Positions 46,047-56,425 of a stretch of 64,000 bases of DNA are shown here, in pieces. Source of the stretch: Bradyrhizobium canariense. Its GTDB lineage: Bacteria; Pseudomonadota; Alphaproteobacteria; Rhizobiales; Xanthobacteraceae. The notes beneath the pieces were generated by a model, which saw only the letters and a program-made list of their open reading frames with translations, searched no databases and was not told where the DNA came from. Both the position numbers and the translations under genes were made by a program. The stretch covers positions 2,480,001-2,544,000 of the forward strand of contig NZ_LT629750.1 of the NCBI RefSeq assembly GCF_900105125.1. Direction: 5' to 3'. Numbering within the stretch: position 1 is the stretch's first letter; each line of letters opens with the position of its first letter.

Positions 46047-48332
46047 GTGCGCAAGATCGTACCATCGCAATGGAGGAGAAAGATCCAGCATTGGATGCTG
46101 GATCTCGATGCGCGCATCGACTCGACCCTGTTCTCGTCGGGCAAAGGTTTACGCGAACTCTATGAACGGTATTCGACGTTCATGGACCGCTTTTATGTCG
46201 GCCGCTGGAAGCGCTGGGTGTTCATCGAACCGCTGTCGGAAGCGGCCACCATCGGACTTGCCGGCCTGATCCTGCTGCTGGCACTGGCGGTGCCGGCCTT
46301 TCGCGAGACCGCCGATGAGGACTGGCTGAAAAAATCCGATCTCGCGGTGACGTTTCTCGATCGCTACGGCAATCCGATCGGCAGCCGCGGCATCAAGCAC
46401 AACGACTCGATTCCGCTCGAGGACTTTCCGGACAATCTGATCAAGGCGACGCTCGCGACCGAAGACCGCCGCTTTTACGATCATTTCGGCATCGACGTCG
46501 CCGGCACGGCTCGGGCGCTGGTGACCAATGCGCAGGCCGGTGGCGTCCGTCAGGGCGGTTCATCGATCACCCAGCAGCTTGCCAAGAACCTATTCCTGAG
46601 CAACGAGCGCACCATCGAGCGCAAGATCAACGAGGCCTTTCTCGCGATCTGGCTGGAGACGCGGCTCACCAAGAACGAAATCCTGAAGCTCTATCTCGAC
46701 CGCGCCTATATGGGCGGCGGCACGTTCGGGGTCGACGGCGCAGCGCATTTCTATTTCAACAAGTCGGTGCGCGACGTCACTCTGGCGGAAGCCGCGATGC
46801 TCGCCGGACTGTTCAAGGCGCCCACCAAATACGCCCCCCACATCAACCTGCCGGCCGCTCGCGCCCGCGCCAACCAGGTCCTGGACAATCTGGTCGACGC
46901 CGGCTTCATGACCGAAGGCCAGGTGTTCGGCGCACGGCGCAATCCGGCGACCGCAGTCGACCGCCGCGAAGAAAATTCGCCGAACTATTATCTCGACTAC
47001 GCGTTCGACGAGATGCGCAAGCTGGTCGATACTTTCCCGAAATCCTACAACGAGCGCGTGTTCGTGGTCCGCACCGCGATCGACATGAACGTGCAGCACG
47101 CCGCGGAAGAGACCATCGAAAACGAGCTGCGCCAGTTCGGGCGCGATTATCACGCGACGCAGGCCGCGACCGTGGTGGCTGACCTCGACGGCGGCATCCG
47201 CGCGATGGTCGGCGGACGCGACTATGGCGCCAGCCAGTTTAATCGTGCGACCGATGCCTATCGCCAGCCAGGCTCGTCGTTCAAGCCATATGTCTACACC
47301 ACCGCGCTATTGAACGGCTTCAAACCGAGTTCGATCGTAATCGACGGCCCGGTCTGCATCGGCAATTGGTGCCCGCAGAATTACGGTCACTCTTATTCTG
47401 GCGCGGTGACGCTGACGCAGGCGATCACCCACTCTATCAACGTCGTGCCCGTAAAACTGTCGATCGCGCTTGGCGGCAAAGCCGGACCGAAAGCCGGTCG
47501 CGCCAAGATCGTCGAAGTCGCGCGCCGCTTCGGCATCAAGGCGCCGCTGCCGGATACGCCGTCGCTGCCGATCGGCGCCGACGAGGTCACGGTAATCGAA
47601 CATGCCGTTGCCTACGCGACATTCCCCAACAGGGGCAAAGCGGTCACGCCGCATGCGGTGCTGGAAGTCCGCACCGGCTCCGGCGATCTGGTCTGGCGTT
47701 ACGACCGCGACGGACCGAAGCCGACGCAAGCCATTCCGGCATCGGTCGCCGCCGACATGGCGGGCATGATGAGCCATGTTGTCAGTGAAGGCACCGCGCG
47801 CCGCGCCGCGCTCGATGGCATTCCGACCGCCGGCAAGACCGGCACCACCAACGCTTACCGTGACGCATGGTTCGTCGGATATACCGGCAACTTCACTTGC
47901 GCGGTCTGGTACGGCAATGACGATTATTCGCCCACCAACCGCATGACCGGCGGCGCGCTGCCGGCGCAGACCTGGCACGACATCATGGTCGCGGCGCATC
48001 AGGGCGTCGAGGTCAAGGAACTTGCGGGCGTGGGAATGGGCACGAAACTGCCGACTCCGCCTGCCTCCGAAGCGACCGTTGCGGCCAATGGCGCGCCGAA
48101 GGTTCTGGACATCAAGCCCGGACCGCCGCCAGTCCTGACCAAGCGCGGTGCGGATATCCTGGTGCAGGTGGAAAAGATGCTGGACGATGCCGGCAAGACT
48201 GTCGGCAAAACCACGTCCAGCGATCCACCGCAATCCGCCAAGCCGGTGTCGTCCAGCTCGCTCGCAGTTCCGGAAAGCTTCGCGGCGGCGGCCCCAGACG
48301 GCGGGCCTGCGCCCTTCCCGCGTAAGAACTGA
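46047..48332 (+). CDS. Class A penicillin-binding protein (glycosyltransferase/transpeptidase)
   Basis: A 761-residue bifunctional peptidoglycan synthase. It has a membrane anchor near residues 70-88 (SEAATIGLAGLILLLALAVP), the GT51 domain (about 130-300, catalytic Glu in LATEDRRFYDHFGID, SSITQQLAKNLFL), and the transpeptidase (SSFKPYVYTTALL with the SxxK motif; SINVVPVKLS; KTG in AGKTGTTNAYRDAWFVG). The C-terminus is a flexible Pro/Ala/Ser tail. The GTG start at 46047 is uncertain; ATG at 46095 would remove 16 residues. It is followed at 2 bases by a DUF1214 gene, so the two are co-transcribed. Confidence 0.9.
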   Translation: MRKIVPSQWRRKIQHWMLDLDARIDSTLFSSGKGLRELYERYSTFMDRFYVGRWKRWVFIEPLSEAATIGLAGLILLLALAVPAFRETADEDWLKKSDLAVTFLDRYGNPIGSRGIKHNDSIPLEDFPDNLIKATLATEDRRFYDHFGIDVAGTARALVTNAQAGGVRQGGSSITQQLAKNLFLSNERTIERKINEAFLAIWLETRLTKNEILKLYLDRAYMGGGTFGVDGAAHFYFNKSVRDVTLAEAAMLAGLFKAPTKYAPHINLPAARARANQVLDNLVDAGFMTEGQVFGARRNPATAVDRREENSPNYYLDYAFDEMRKLVDTFPKSYNERVFVVRTAIDMNVQHAAEETIENELRQFGRDYHATQAATVVADLDGGIRAMVGGRDYGASQFNRATDAYRQPGSSFKPYVYTTALLNGFKPSSIVIDGPVCIGNWCPQNYGHSYSGAVTLTQAITHSINVVPVKLSIALGGKAGPKAGRAKIVEVARRFGIKAPLPDTPSLPIGADEVTVIEHAVAYATFPNRGKAVTPHAVLEVRTGSGDLVWRYDRDGPKPTQAIPASVAADMAGMMSHVVSEGTARRAALDGIPTAGKTGTTNAYRDAWFVGYTGNFTCAVWYGNDDYSPTNRMTGGALPAQTWHDIMVAAHQGVEVKELAGVGMGTKLPTPPASEATVAANGAPKVLDIKPGPPPVLTKRGADILVQVEKMLDDAGKTVGKTTSSDPPQSAKPVSSSSLAVPESFAAAAPDGGPAPFPRKN

Positions 48333-48333
48333 C

Positions 48334-48912
48334 GTGCGGCTGATCTTCATCACCTTGCTGGCGCTGATCCTCGCCACGGCCATCGGGCTGGGCGCAACCT
48401 GGATGACGGCGACGCGGGGCACCGATCTCGGTACGCTCAAGATCGGCGCCTGGACGGCCCGTCCCAAGACCGGCACCGCCGACGTCGATCCGTATTCACG
48501 CGCCACCATCGCCCGCAGCGGCGAATTGCCGATCGGCACCGGCGACGGCGTGGCATTTTCCGCGACGACGGACGATCGCAAGCGGCCGCTCGATGGCCGC
48601 TGCGACGTGGTCGTCAGCGGCGTGACGCCGGCTGCGCGGTTCTGGACCCTGACGATCTATGACCTGAAAGGACATCTGGTCGCGAACTCACTGCAGCGCT
48701 ACGGCTTCACCAGCGAGGAGATCATCCGCGGCGCCGACGGCACCTTCGAGATCCGGGTAGCGTCGAGGTCGCGTGCCGGAAATTGGCTGCCGACCGGCGG
48801 CATCGAGCGCTACGCGCTGATGTTGCGACTTTACGACACACCGGTGGGCGTAGCGACACGGACGCCGCGCGATGCGCCGATGCCGCAGATTTCGACCGTG
48901 GGGTGCCCGTGA
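48334..48912 (+). CDS. DUF1214 protein with N-terminal membrane anchor
   Basis: A 192-residue protein starting MRLIFITLLALILATAIG, an inner-membrane anchor or signal peptide. The mature part has YSRATIARSGELPIGTGDGV, then LTIYDLKGHLVANSLQRYGF and GIERYALMLRLYDTPVG, matching DUF1214. The GTG at 48334 is 2 bases from the PBP stop. In many bacteria DUF1214 is the C-terminal half of a DUF1254-DUF1214 protein; here it is a separate protein placed before DUF1254. It likely works with the next gene and the PBP at the cell envelope (inference from gene order). Confidence 0.82.
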   Translation: MRLIFITLLALILATAIGLGATWMTATRGTDLGTLKIGAWTARPKTGTADVDPYSRATIARSGELPIGTGDGVAFSATTDDRKRPLDGRCDVVVSGVTPAARFWTLTIYDLKGHLVANSLQRYGFTSEEIIRGADGTFEIRVASRSRAGNWLPTGGIERYALMLRLYDTPVGVATRTPRDAPMPQISTVGCP

Positions 48913-49499
48913 TCCGCGTGCTGTTCACGATTATTGCCGGCGTGCTGCTGGGCGGCGTCGTCCATCTTGTCAGCGTGCTGGCATTGCCCCGTATCGCCAG
49001 CGAGGATGCCTATTCGCGTCTTGCGCCGTTGACGAAGCTCAATACGGTCACTCCCCTGCCAGTGGCCGATCCCGGCAACCTCCTGATGCCATATCTGGAT
49101 CCGGCCTTCGCGACCGCGGTTTGCCGTTACGATCTGTCGGGCGGCCCGATCAAACTCGCCGTTCCCGTCAGTCAGGCCTATACGTCGGTGTCGTTCTATA
49201 CCCGCAGCGATGTCGCCTATTACGCGATCAACGACCGGTCGGCGGGACGTAAGGTGATCGAGCTCGACCTGATGACCGAAGCCCAGCACGCCGATTTACC
49301 TGAAGATGAGGACGTGACCGCCGCCGACCGGCTGATCATCGATTCTCCGAGCGCCACCGGCTTGATCGTGTTGAAGGCGCTGGCGCCGGAGCCAGGCCTG
49401 ATGCCGCAGGCGCAGGCAGCCCTCGCCGCCTCGAGCTGCAAGGTGCAAACCGAACCGCAGGTGGCGAAGCAGGCCGATCCGCCCCGGGCCAGGCGCTGA
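48909..49499 (+). CDS. DUF1254 protein with N-terminal membrane anchor
   Basis: A 196-residue protein. It begins with a hydrophobic anchor (MIRVLFTIIAGVLLGGVVHL) and contains DAYSRLAPLTKLNTVTPL, DPAFATAVCRYDLSGGPIKL and TSVSFYTRSDVAYYAINDR, which fit DUF1254. The GTG overlaps the DUF1214 stop by 4 bases (GTGA), so translation is coupled. It ends the operon and is followed by an inverted repeat. The function of the DUF1254/DUF1214 pair is unknown. Confidence 0.82.
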   Translation: MIRVLFTIIAGVLLGGVVHLVSVLALPRIASEDAYSRLAPLTKLNTVTPLPVADPGNLLMPYLDPAFATAVCRYDLSGGPIKLAVPVSQAYTSVSFYTRSDVAYYAINDRSAGRKVIELDLMTEAQHADLPEDEDVTAADRLIIDSPSATGLIVLKALAPEPGLMPQAQAALAASSCKVQTEPQVAKQADPPRARR

Positions 49500-49523
49500 T
49501 CAATCCGTCGTCGGGCCTCTGAA

Positions 49524-49560
49524 TGATCCGGAAAAAACAACCTGTTTTCCGAAAAGATCA
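49524..49560. repeat. Interrupted inverted repeat between convergent genes
   Basis: TGATC-CGGAAAA (49524-49535) pairs with TTTTCCG (49545-49551) and GATCA (49556-49560). This GATCCGGAAAA...TTTTCCG...GATCA type of element is common in bradyrhizobial intergenic DNA (from memory). It may serve as terminator for the operon ending at 49499 and/or the lipoprotein gene. Confidence 0.5.
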
Positions 49561-49614
49561 CGCTCCAACAAAAAGATAACGTTGGAATCTGATTTAACCC
49601 GGTAGGACCGGATT

Positions 49615-50403
49615 CTAACCGCGCACGCTCACGACATGTCCGATCACCGGTTGCACCGCGACCGGTGGATTTGCGGTTTGCGCGGCAAGCTCGTTGATCA
49701 ATCGATCGGCGTCGGCCGCTATGTTGTCGGGCGCCTGAATCACCAGTCGCTCCAGTGCCCAGCGGTAGGACGAGACTCTCCGCTCCAGGCATTGCTGCAC
49801 CCATTGCACGATCAGGGTGTTCTCTTCCATGCGGGCGACCGCGTCGGCGCGCTCGCGAGGTGACAATTCGGAGACATGCGCGAGGCTGGCGTTACGCTTC
49901 CTATCGAGATCGAGCACGCGGATTGCGGTCGCGTAGAATGGCTCGAAGCGTGTGATGTCGTCGCGCACATCGTCGATCAGTTGCGCATAACGCGAAGAAT
50001 CCGAGCGGTGCGGCTCGTCGATCAGCGCCCGCCCATAGGCGGTGCGATCGAATGCCGGCACGCCCTGCCGCCATGGCGAGGCAATCGGCTTGTAGTCACC
50101 GAACACGCTCTTCCAGGCCGGCCGGGAATGCGGCGGCTCGATCAGCGGGTAAGCCAGATCGCGAAGCTGCCGCTCGGCGTCGGTGAGCTGGAATTGAGAG
50201 GATTGCAGGCCGACGCTTCCCGTCACCTCGCCGCCCATCCACCGGTGCATGTCGTCGTTGCGGAAATCCTCGCGGGTGCGGCCGAAATCACCGCCGCTGC
50301 AGCCGCCGAGCGCCAGACTCAACAGGGCCAGTATCAGCAGCGGCGACGGGATCTGAGCCCGCCCACCTGTCCGGATCGGAAAACGCGTCTCCGGCATATC
50401 CAA
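49615..50403 (-). CDS. Putative outer-membrane lipoprotein
   Basis: A 262-residue protein. After an N-terminal basic stretch (MDMPETRFPIRTGGRAQIPS) comes LLILALLSLALGGC, a lipobox (ALGGC) for lipid attachment at Cys. The mature part is helical and rich in Arg/Glu (RDLAYPLIEPPHSRPAWKSV, DVRDDITRFEPFYATAIRVL, ADAVARMEENTLIVQWVQQC). No domain is recognised. The next gene on the minus strand (50416-50622) ends 13 bases upstream, so the two are probably co-transcribed. Confidence 0.75.
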   Translation of the reverse strand: MDMPETRFPIRTGGRAQIPSPLLILALLSLALGGCSGGDFGRTREDFRNDDMHRWMGGEVTGSVGLQSSQFQLTDAERQLRDLAYPLIEPPHSRPAWKSVFGDYKPIASPWRQGVPAFDRTAYGRALIDEPHRSDSSRYAQLIDDVRDDITRFEPFYATAIRVLDLDRKRNASLAHVSELSPRERADAVARMEENTLIVQWVQQCLERRVSSYRWALERLVIQAPDNIAADADRLINELAAQTANPPVAVQPVIGHVVSVRG

Positions 50404-50415
50404 ATGTCCGCTGTT

Positions 50416-50622
50416 TCAGCGCCGACGTCGACGGCGGCGGGGAGCCGTCCCCTGTTCGGGTCCGCGACCGCCGCTGGTTTCTTCGGGCTCGCGTTCGATG
50501 CGGATGACAGGAAGGATCAAGACGGTACCCAGGGTGCCCGAGGCTTTGCGTGGAATGCCATCCATGGTTGAGCCCTGGCGCCGCAAAGCCGCATCCGCCG
50601 GAAATTCAATGATGGTGCCCAT
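50416..50622 (-). CDS. Conserved small basic-tailed protein, 68 residues
   Basis: Starts MGTIIEFPADAALRRQGSTM and ends with TAPRRRRRRR after a short hydrophobic patch (GTLGTVLILPVIRIER). The opening MGTIIEFPADA is a signature I recall from small bradyrhizobial proteins. Function is unknown. A perfect CtrA-type box lies 73 bases upstream. Together with the lipoprotein that follows, this gives a possible CtrA-controlled two-gene unit. Confidence 0.72.
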   Translation of the reverse strand: MGTIIEFPADAALRRQGSTMDGIPRKASGTLGTVLILPVIRIEREPEETSGGRGPEQGTAPRRRRRRR

Positions 50623-50694
50623 CTCAATTTCTCTCTGATCGCCGCAGTGACATGATTTGGCCGGCGACTGGTCGTCATTAAGAACAGGACGTGG

Positions 50695-50709
50695 TTAACG
50701 GCTTCTTAA
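50695..50709. promoter_or_regulatory. Perfect CtrA-type box 1
   Basis: TTAA-CGGCTTC-TTAA, an exact match to the CtrA consensus TTAA-N7-TTAA. It is 73 bases from the start of the minus-strand 68-residue gene and 159 bases from the DUF2336 start. Confidence 0.65.
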
Positions 50710-50802
50710 TTCGCTGTTGCCGGCCTGCACCATCGGATCACGCGCAGCACTGGCCGTAAGTGATGAAAAGCACACTGGGTAACTTTTCACGGGTTGTTTT
50801 CC

Positions 50803-50817
50803 TTAACGAGCTGTTAA
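50803..50817. promoter_or_regulatory. Perfect CtrA-type box 2
   Basis: TTAA-CGAGCTG-TTAA, a second exact match, 51 bases from the ATG of the DUF2336 gene at 50868 (20 bases from the alternative GTG at 50838). The position fits activation or repression of that gene. Confidence 0.7.
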
Positions 50818-50867
50818 AGCAACCGGCATAATTTGAGGTGAATATTACTCAGTCGCGTACCTCAGAC

Positions 50868-51848
50868 ATGACCACACCTCCATTGTTTCCGGGTTTTGAC
50901 GGACTGATGACGCTTTCGCGCCGGGAGGGCGTCGATATTCGCCCGACTTTGCTGCGGGTGCTGACTGATCTCTATGTTCAAGCTCGCGCGCATAGCGAGG
51001 AAGAGGCGCGGCAGTTCATCGAACTCACCTCGCGCCTGATCGATCAGGTCGACGACGCGACGCGCGCGGCCGTCCGGGCGCGCCTTGCGATCTATCCGGG
51101 CACGCCGCTCGAAGTCATGAAGAAACTGGGGTTGAAACCCGCCGGTCCCGATCGGCGCGTGCCGGCCGCCTCCGAGATTGCGGAGCAGCCGCCAGCAGCC
51201 GTAGCCGTCAAGCCACCGAGCGAGGCGCAATTGCGGATAGCGTCGAATTTGTCGATGCAGCCAAAGGACGCCGCAGAGATCAGCGACATGTTTTTCGGTG
51301 CCAGCGCCAGCGAGCGCGCTTTGATCCTGCACAACCTTCCGCTGACACCGCTGAAGGCTTCGGCCCGGATACCGGCCGCACGCGCGGCGCGCGCCATCGA
51401 GACGCTGGAAATGGCGGCATTCGCGGCCGACACCGAGAACTTCACGCTGGAGCTCGGCGAGGCCCTGATATTGCCGGCGCGGATCGCAGCCCAGGTGATC
51501 GACGATCCCGGCGGCGAACCGCTGGCCTGCGCGGCCAAGGCGCTGGATATGCCGAGCGCGGTATTTCAACGCGTGCTGCTGTTTCTCAAGCCCGAGTTCG
51601 GCTCGTCAGTGACCGACGTCTACCGTCTGTCGCGCCTGTACGACCGGTTGAGCGAGCGGGCGGCGCTGATCATGCTGGCGGCGTGGCGCGGCTCGATGAT
51701 GGCCGTCACCCGCGCCAAGTACCGGCCCCAGCTTTACGACGACGAACGCCATCGCGTGCGCGCGGCGCCCGCCCAAGCGCGCGTCGTGACGCAACCGCCC
51801 GGCGCAGATGTCATTGTCGGCAGCAACTGGAAAAGATCCGGGCGCTGA
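50868..51848 (+). CDS. DUF2336 protein
   Basis: A 326-residue cytoplasmic protein. The N-terminus MTTPPLFPGFDGLMTLSRRE leads into helical repeats (DLYVQARAHSEEEARQFIEL, ISDMFFGASASERALILHNL). The family is widespread in alphaproteobacteria, and I recall it being associated with cell-cycle or motility control, but no catalytic motif exists. The ATG at 50868 is used; a GTG at 50838 would add 10 residues. Two perfect CtrA boxes lie upstream. Confidence 0.75.
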   Translation: MTTPPLFPGFDGLMTLSRREGVDIRPTLLRVLTDLYVQARAHSEEEARQFIELTSRLIDQVDDATRAAVRARLAIYPGTPLEVMKKLGLKPAGPDRRVPAASEIAEQPPAAVAVKPPSEAQLRIASNLSMQPKDAAEISDMFFGASASERALILHNLPLTPLKASARIPAARAARAIETLEMAAFAADTENFTLELGEALILPARIAAQVIDDPGGEPLACAAKALDMPSAVFQRVLLFLKPEFGSSVTDVYRLSRLYDRLSERAALIMLAAWRGSMMAVTRAKYRPQLYDDERHRVRAAPAQARVVTQPPGADVIVGSNWKRSGR

Positions 51849-51936
51849 AAGCGCGATGGGTCCCGGTTCGCGTCAAAACAACATGCCAAGACAAGTGCCA
51901 AGACAACGCACCGAACTAAAGCCCAAGCATTGCAGC

Positions 51937-52281
51937 TTAAGCCCGTGCCAGATCAAGGAAATGCCGCCCTGCCCGATCCTCGGTCTCAACGATCCAGACG
52001 TCCGGATCGAACCGGATTTCCTTGGTGAGACGCTCCTCTATCGAGGCCTCCGGCACCGGCTGCGGCGATGTCGGAGCGAAGATGCGCTCGACCGGCCGGC
52101 TCTCATCATAGACCGTCTGCGGCGCTGGCGCATACAGCATCGCATTGCCATCGAGCAGCGCGACCTTGACGAACACCGCACCGGCCTCTTCCGCACCGCG
52201 CCGGCGCACGGCACCGAAGATCCCCTCGATCTGGCAGCGGCGCAGATAGGCGGCCACCCATATAGCTGATTTTAAACGCAT
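51937..52281 (-). CDS. DUF1491 protein
   Basis: A 114-residue protein. MRLKSAIWVAAYLRRCQIEG is followed by GAVFVKVALLDGNAMLYAPA and EIRFDPDVWIVETEDRAG, the conserved ends of DUF1491. Function is unknown. It lies downstream of the peptidoglycan-binding and DivJ-like genes on the same strand, a neighbourhood that seems shared in Rhizobiales. Confidence 0.82.
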   Translation of the reverse strand: MRLKSAIWVAAYLRRCQIEGIFGAVRRRGAEEAGAVFVKVALLDGNAMLYAPAPQTVYDESRPVERIFAPTSPQPVPEASIEERLTKEIRFDPDVWIVETEDRAGRHFLDLARA

Positions 52282-52488
52282 GGGATTGACGATAGGCCAG
52301 CGCCGGAGTCGGGGCTATAGCGTTTTCGCGCGAAAGCCCGCCACTCCCATTTGTTGCGGGGGTCGACACCAAATCGAGTGAACGCGTCAAATCAAAGATC
52401 AGACCTCGGTCCTGATTCAATCAGAACCGAAAAGGCTCTGGTGTGACGGGCCCGAAAGTCCTTGGTCGATACCAATCTTGGGCCGGCA

Positions 52489-53197
52489 CTAATCTATCGG
52501 GTGGCCAATCATCGCGGACAGTTCGCGCACGAGACGCTCGGACATCTGCCCGCTCACCGGAATCTTGCGCTCGCGTTCGAATTTCGCAATCGCCGCCTGT
52601 GTCTCCGATCCGATGGTACCAGTCGGCTTCAGCTGGCCGTAGCCGAATTCCGTGAGCGCACGCTGCACCGCCGCCACCTTGCGCGAGCCGCCCGGGCTGA
52701 GGCCGCTTTCGCTGTGAGACACCGGAATCGGTGCAGGCGGCCGCAAGACATTTGGGGCCGAGACAGGCGTTGAACCCGTCGTCGCTTTGACCAGGCTCGC
52801 CAACGGATCTGAAGGCTTCAGATCCGAGGCTTTCATGTCCGGGGCCTTGAAGTCCTGGGGCTTCACGTCCGAGGGTTTGGGCTCAATGGCTTTTGGCTCT
52901 GGCGGAGCGAGTTCCGCCGGCCGCGGGCGTGGCAATGGGCTAACAGACGGCGCTGCCGCCGGCATCACCACGACCGAGCCGAACATCGGCGACGGATGCG
53001 GTCCTGCCTGAAGGAACAGCGCGTTGGAGATGATGGCGGTGACCGCGGCGAAAGCAAGCGCGCCAGCAACCATGTCTTTCGGGCTATGCAGCAATATCCG
53101 CATCGCGAGGCCGCGTTCGGCTTCCGCTTCAGCCGCAATCGCGGCGGCGCTACGGCGGCGGCGCCGACGCGGTGTCTCGTCATCATCGGCAATTCGT

Positions 53198-53205
<8 letters not shown>
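52489..53205 (-). CDS. Membrane-anchored peptidoglycan-binding protein
   Basis: A 238-residue protein. A basic cytoplasmic start (DDDETPRRRRRRSAAAIA) precedes one membrane helix near residues 45-65 (DMVAGALAFAAVTAIISNAL). The periplasmic part has a Pro/Lys-rich repeat region (PSDVKPQDFKAPDMKASDLK) and a C-terminal PG_binding_1 domain (KVAAVQRALTEFGYGQLKPT, IAKFERERKIPVSG). It overlaps the kinase stop by 8 bases, so the two are co-expressed. It may help link the kinase or division machinery to the wall (inference). Confidence 0.8.
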
Positions 53206-55036
<1,831 letters not shown>

Positions 55037-55117
55037 GGCTCTCGCGCTTCGGCTTGTTCGTCAAAAAGACGCGCCGGAACGCCCCCTTTATCGTTGCCCC
55101 ACCGTGTCAGAGCGACA

Positions 55118-55132
55118 TTAAGCGAACGCTAA
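55118..55132 (-). promoter_or_regulatory. Candidate CtrA box (one mismatch)
   Basis: Read on the minus strand: TTAG-CGTTCGC-TTAA, one base from the consensus, about 80 bases before the DivJ-like gene. The remaining bases 55133-55481 show no gene; they include a short GCTTTTCGCGCGAAAGC palindrome near 55277-55293. Confidence 0.35.
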
Positions 55133-55481
55133 GGCGCGTCGGGCCGGCGGCCGAAGAGGTTATTTTCGCGGCGTTTTCGCGCACCATCAGTTCGTTCATT
55201 CGATCCGGATGGTGAACGTCAGGTTTCCAGAACGGGTGACTTATGGTTTCGAAATGGTGGATGCGCCAAGCGCGATGCTTTTCGCGCGAAAGCCGGCATC
55301 AATCGAAAATTTACACCGAATCAAATCAGTGATGTTTTTCGCAGATTTTCGGCGAATTAAGTTCAATGCAAACACTTGCGATTTATCGACGGCTGGTAGT
55401 CAGGGACTGATTGCGCGAAATCAACCGCAACAGTTGCGAGGTATCGCAACAAGATCAAACAGAGACGGCTAGGGTCGCGAG

Positions 55482-55874
55482 ATGTTTTTTCTGCTCCGCA
55501 TGGCGTTCTGGCTCGGGCTGGTGCTCGTGCTGCTGCCAAGAGAGAAAACACCTGAAACGGAAAAGCTGCCGCAGATCGGCGCGTCGGAAGCCGTGCAGGC
55601 TGCGACCGCTGCCGTGTCGGATATGACTCAATTTTGCAAGCGCCAACCGGCGGCCTGCGAAGTTGGCGGCCAGGCCGCGACCGTGATCGGCCACCGCGCC
55701 GAGGACGGCGCACGCAAGCTGTACCGGATCATCACCGACAAGCGTCCGTCTGACCGCACCGGCTCGATCGGCGGCGTCGACGGTGCGGATCCTTCGCTCA
55801 TGAATACAGCGTCGCGCGACACACTGAAGCCGGACGACCTGATGGCGGAATGGCGCGCCCCGACCGTCCCATGA
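55482..55874 (+). CDS. DUF5330 protein
   Basis: A 130-residue protein starting MFFLLRMAFWLGLVLVLLPR, a single membrane anchor, followed by a soluble part with TQFCKRQPAACEVGGQAATV and HRAEDGARKLYRIITDK. The pair of cysteines and the RxAEDGARxLY segment are typical of DUF5330, a small family of Rhizobiales. Function is unknown. It is likely a periplasm-facing protein. Confidence 0.8.
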   Translation: MFFLLRMAFWLGLVLVLLPREKTPETEKLPQIGASEAVQAATAAVSDMTQFCKRQPAACEVGGQAATVIGHRAEDGARKLYRIITDKRPSDRTGSIGGVDGADPSLMNTASRDTLKPDDLMAEWRAPTVP

Positions 55875-55974
55875 GGGTGAATCGGGTCCGAACTGCCTTC
55901 ATTTTGGTGTCGCAATATCGCTTTCGACCGCCTGCAATCCTATATAAGGCTTTCAGGATTGGACGCGGAACACG

Positions 55975-56403
55975 ATGACGATCGACGAAATCAGGGACAA
56001 TTTCGCACTGCTGGACGACTGGGACGACCGCTATCGGTACGTCATCGAGCTCGGCCGCACGCTCGATCCAATGCCCGACGCGGAGCATTCCTCGGCCAAC
56101 AAGGTGCAGGGCTGCGCCAGCCAGGTCTGGCTCTCCAAGCAGCTCGACCGCAGCGACACCGGCAAGCCCAGGCTGAATTACCTCGGCGACAGCGACGCGC
56201 ATATCGTGCGTGGACTGATCGCTATCCTGCTGACGCTCTATTCCGGCCACACGCCGCAGCAGATTCTTGCCACCGACGCGATTGCGGTGTTCGACGAATT
56301 CGGTTTTCGCGAGCACCTGACGCCGCAGCGCTCCAATGGGCTGCGCGCCATGGTCGAGCGCATTCGCTCCGATGCGCGCGAGGCGCTCGCCGCCGTCTCC
56401 TGA
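55975..56403 (+). CDS. SufE-family sulfur acceptor protein
   Basis: A 142-residue cytoplasmic protein. The sulfur-accepting Cys47 is in ANKVQGCASQVWL, the family signature, preceded by DDWDDRYRYVIELGRTL. SufE takes the persulfide from SufS cysteine desulfurase for Fe-S cluster assembly. No sufS or sufB is near, so it is a free-standing copy. GGAACACG precedes the ATG. Confidence 0.92.
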   Translation: MTIDEIRDNFALLDDWDDRYRYVIELGRTLDPMPDAEHSSANKVQGCASQVWLSKQLDRSDTGKPRLNYLGDSDAHIVRGLIAILLTLYSGHTPQQILATDAIAVFDEFGFREHLTPQRSNGLRAMVERIRSDAREALAAVS

Positions 56404-56425
56404 AAACGGCGGCAGAAAGCCCTGG

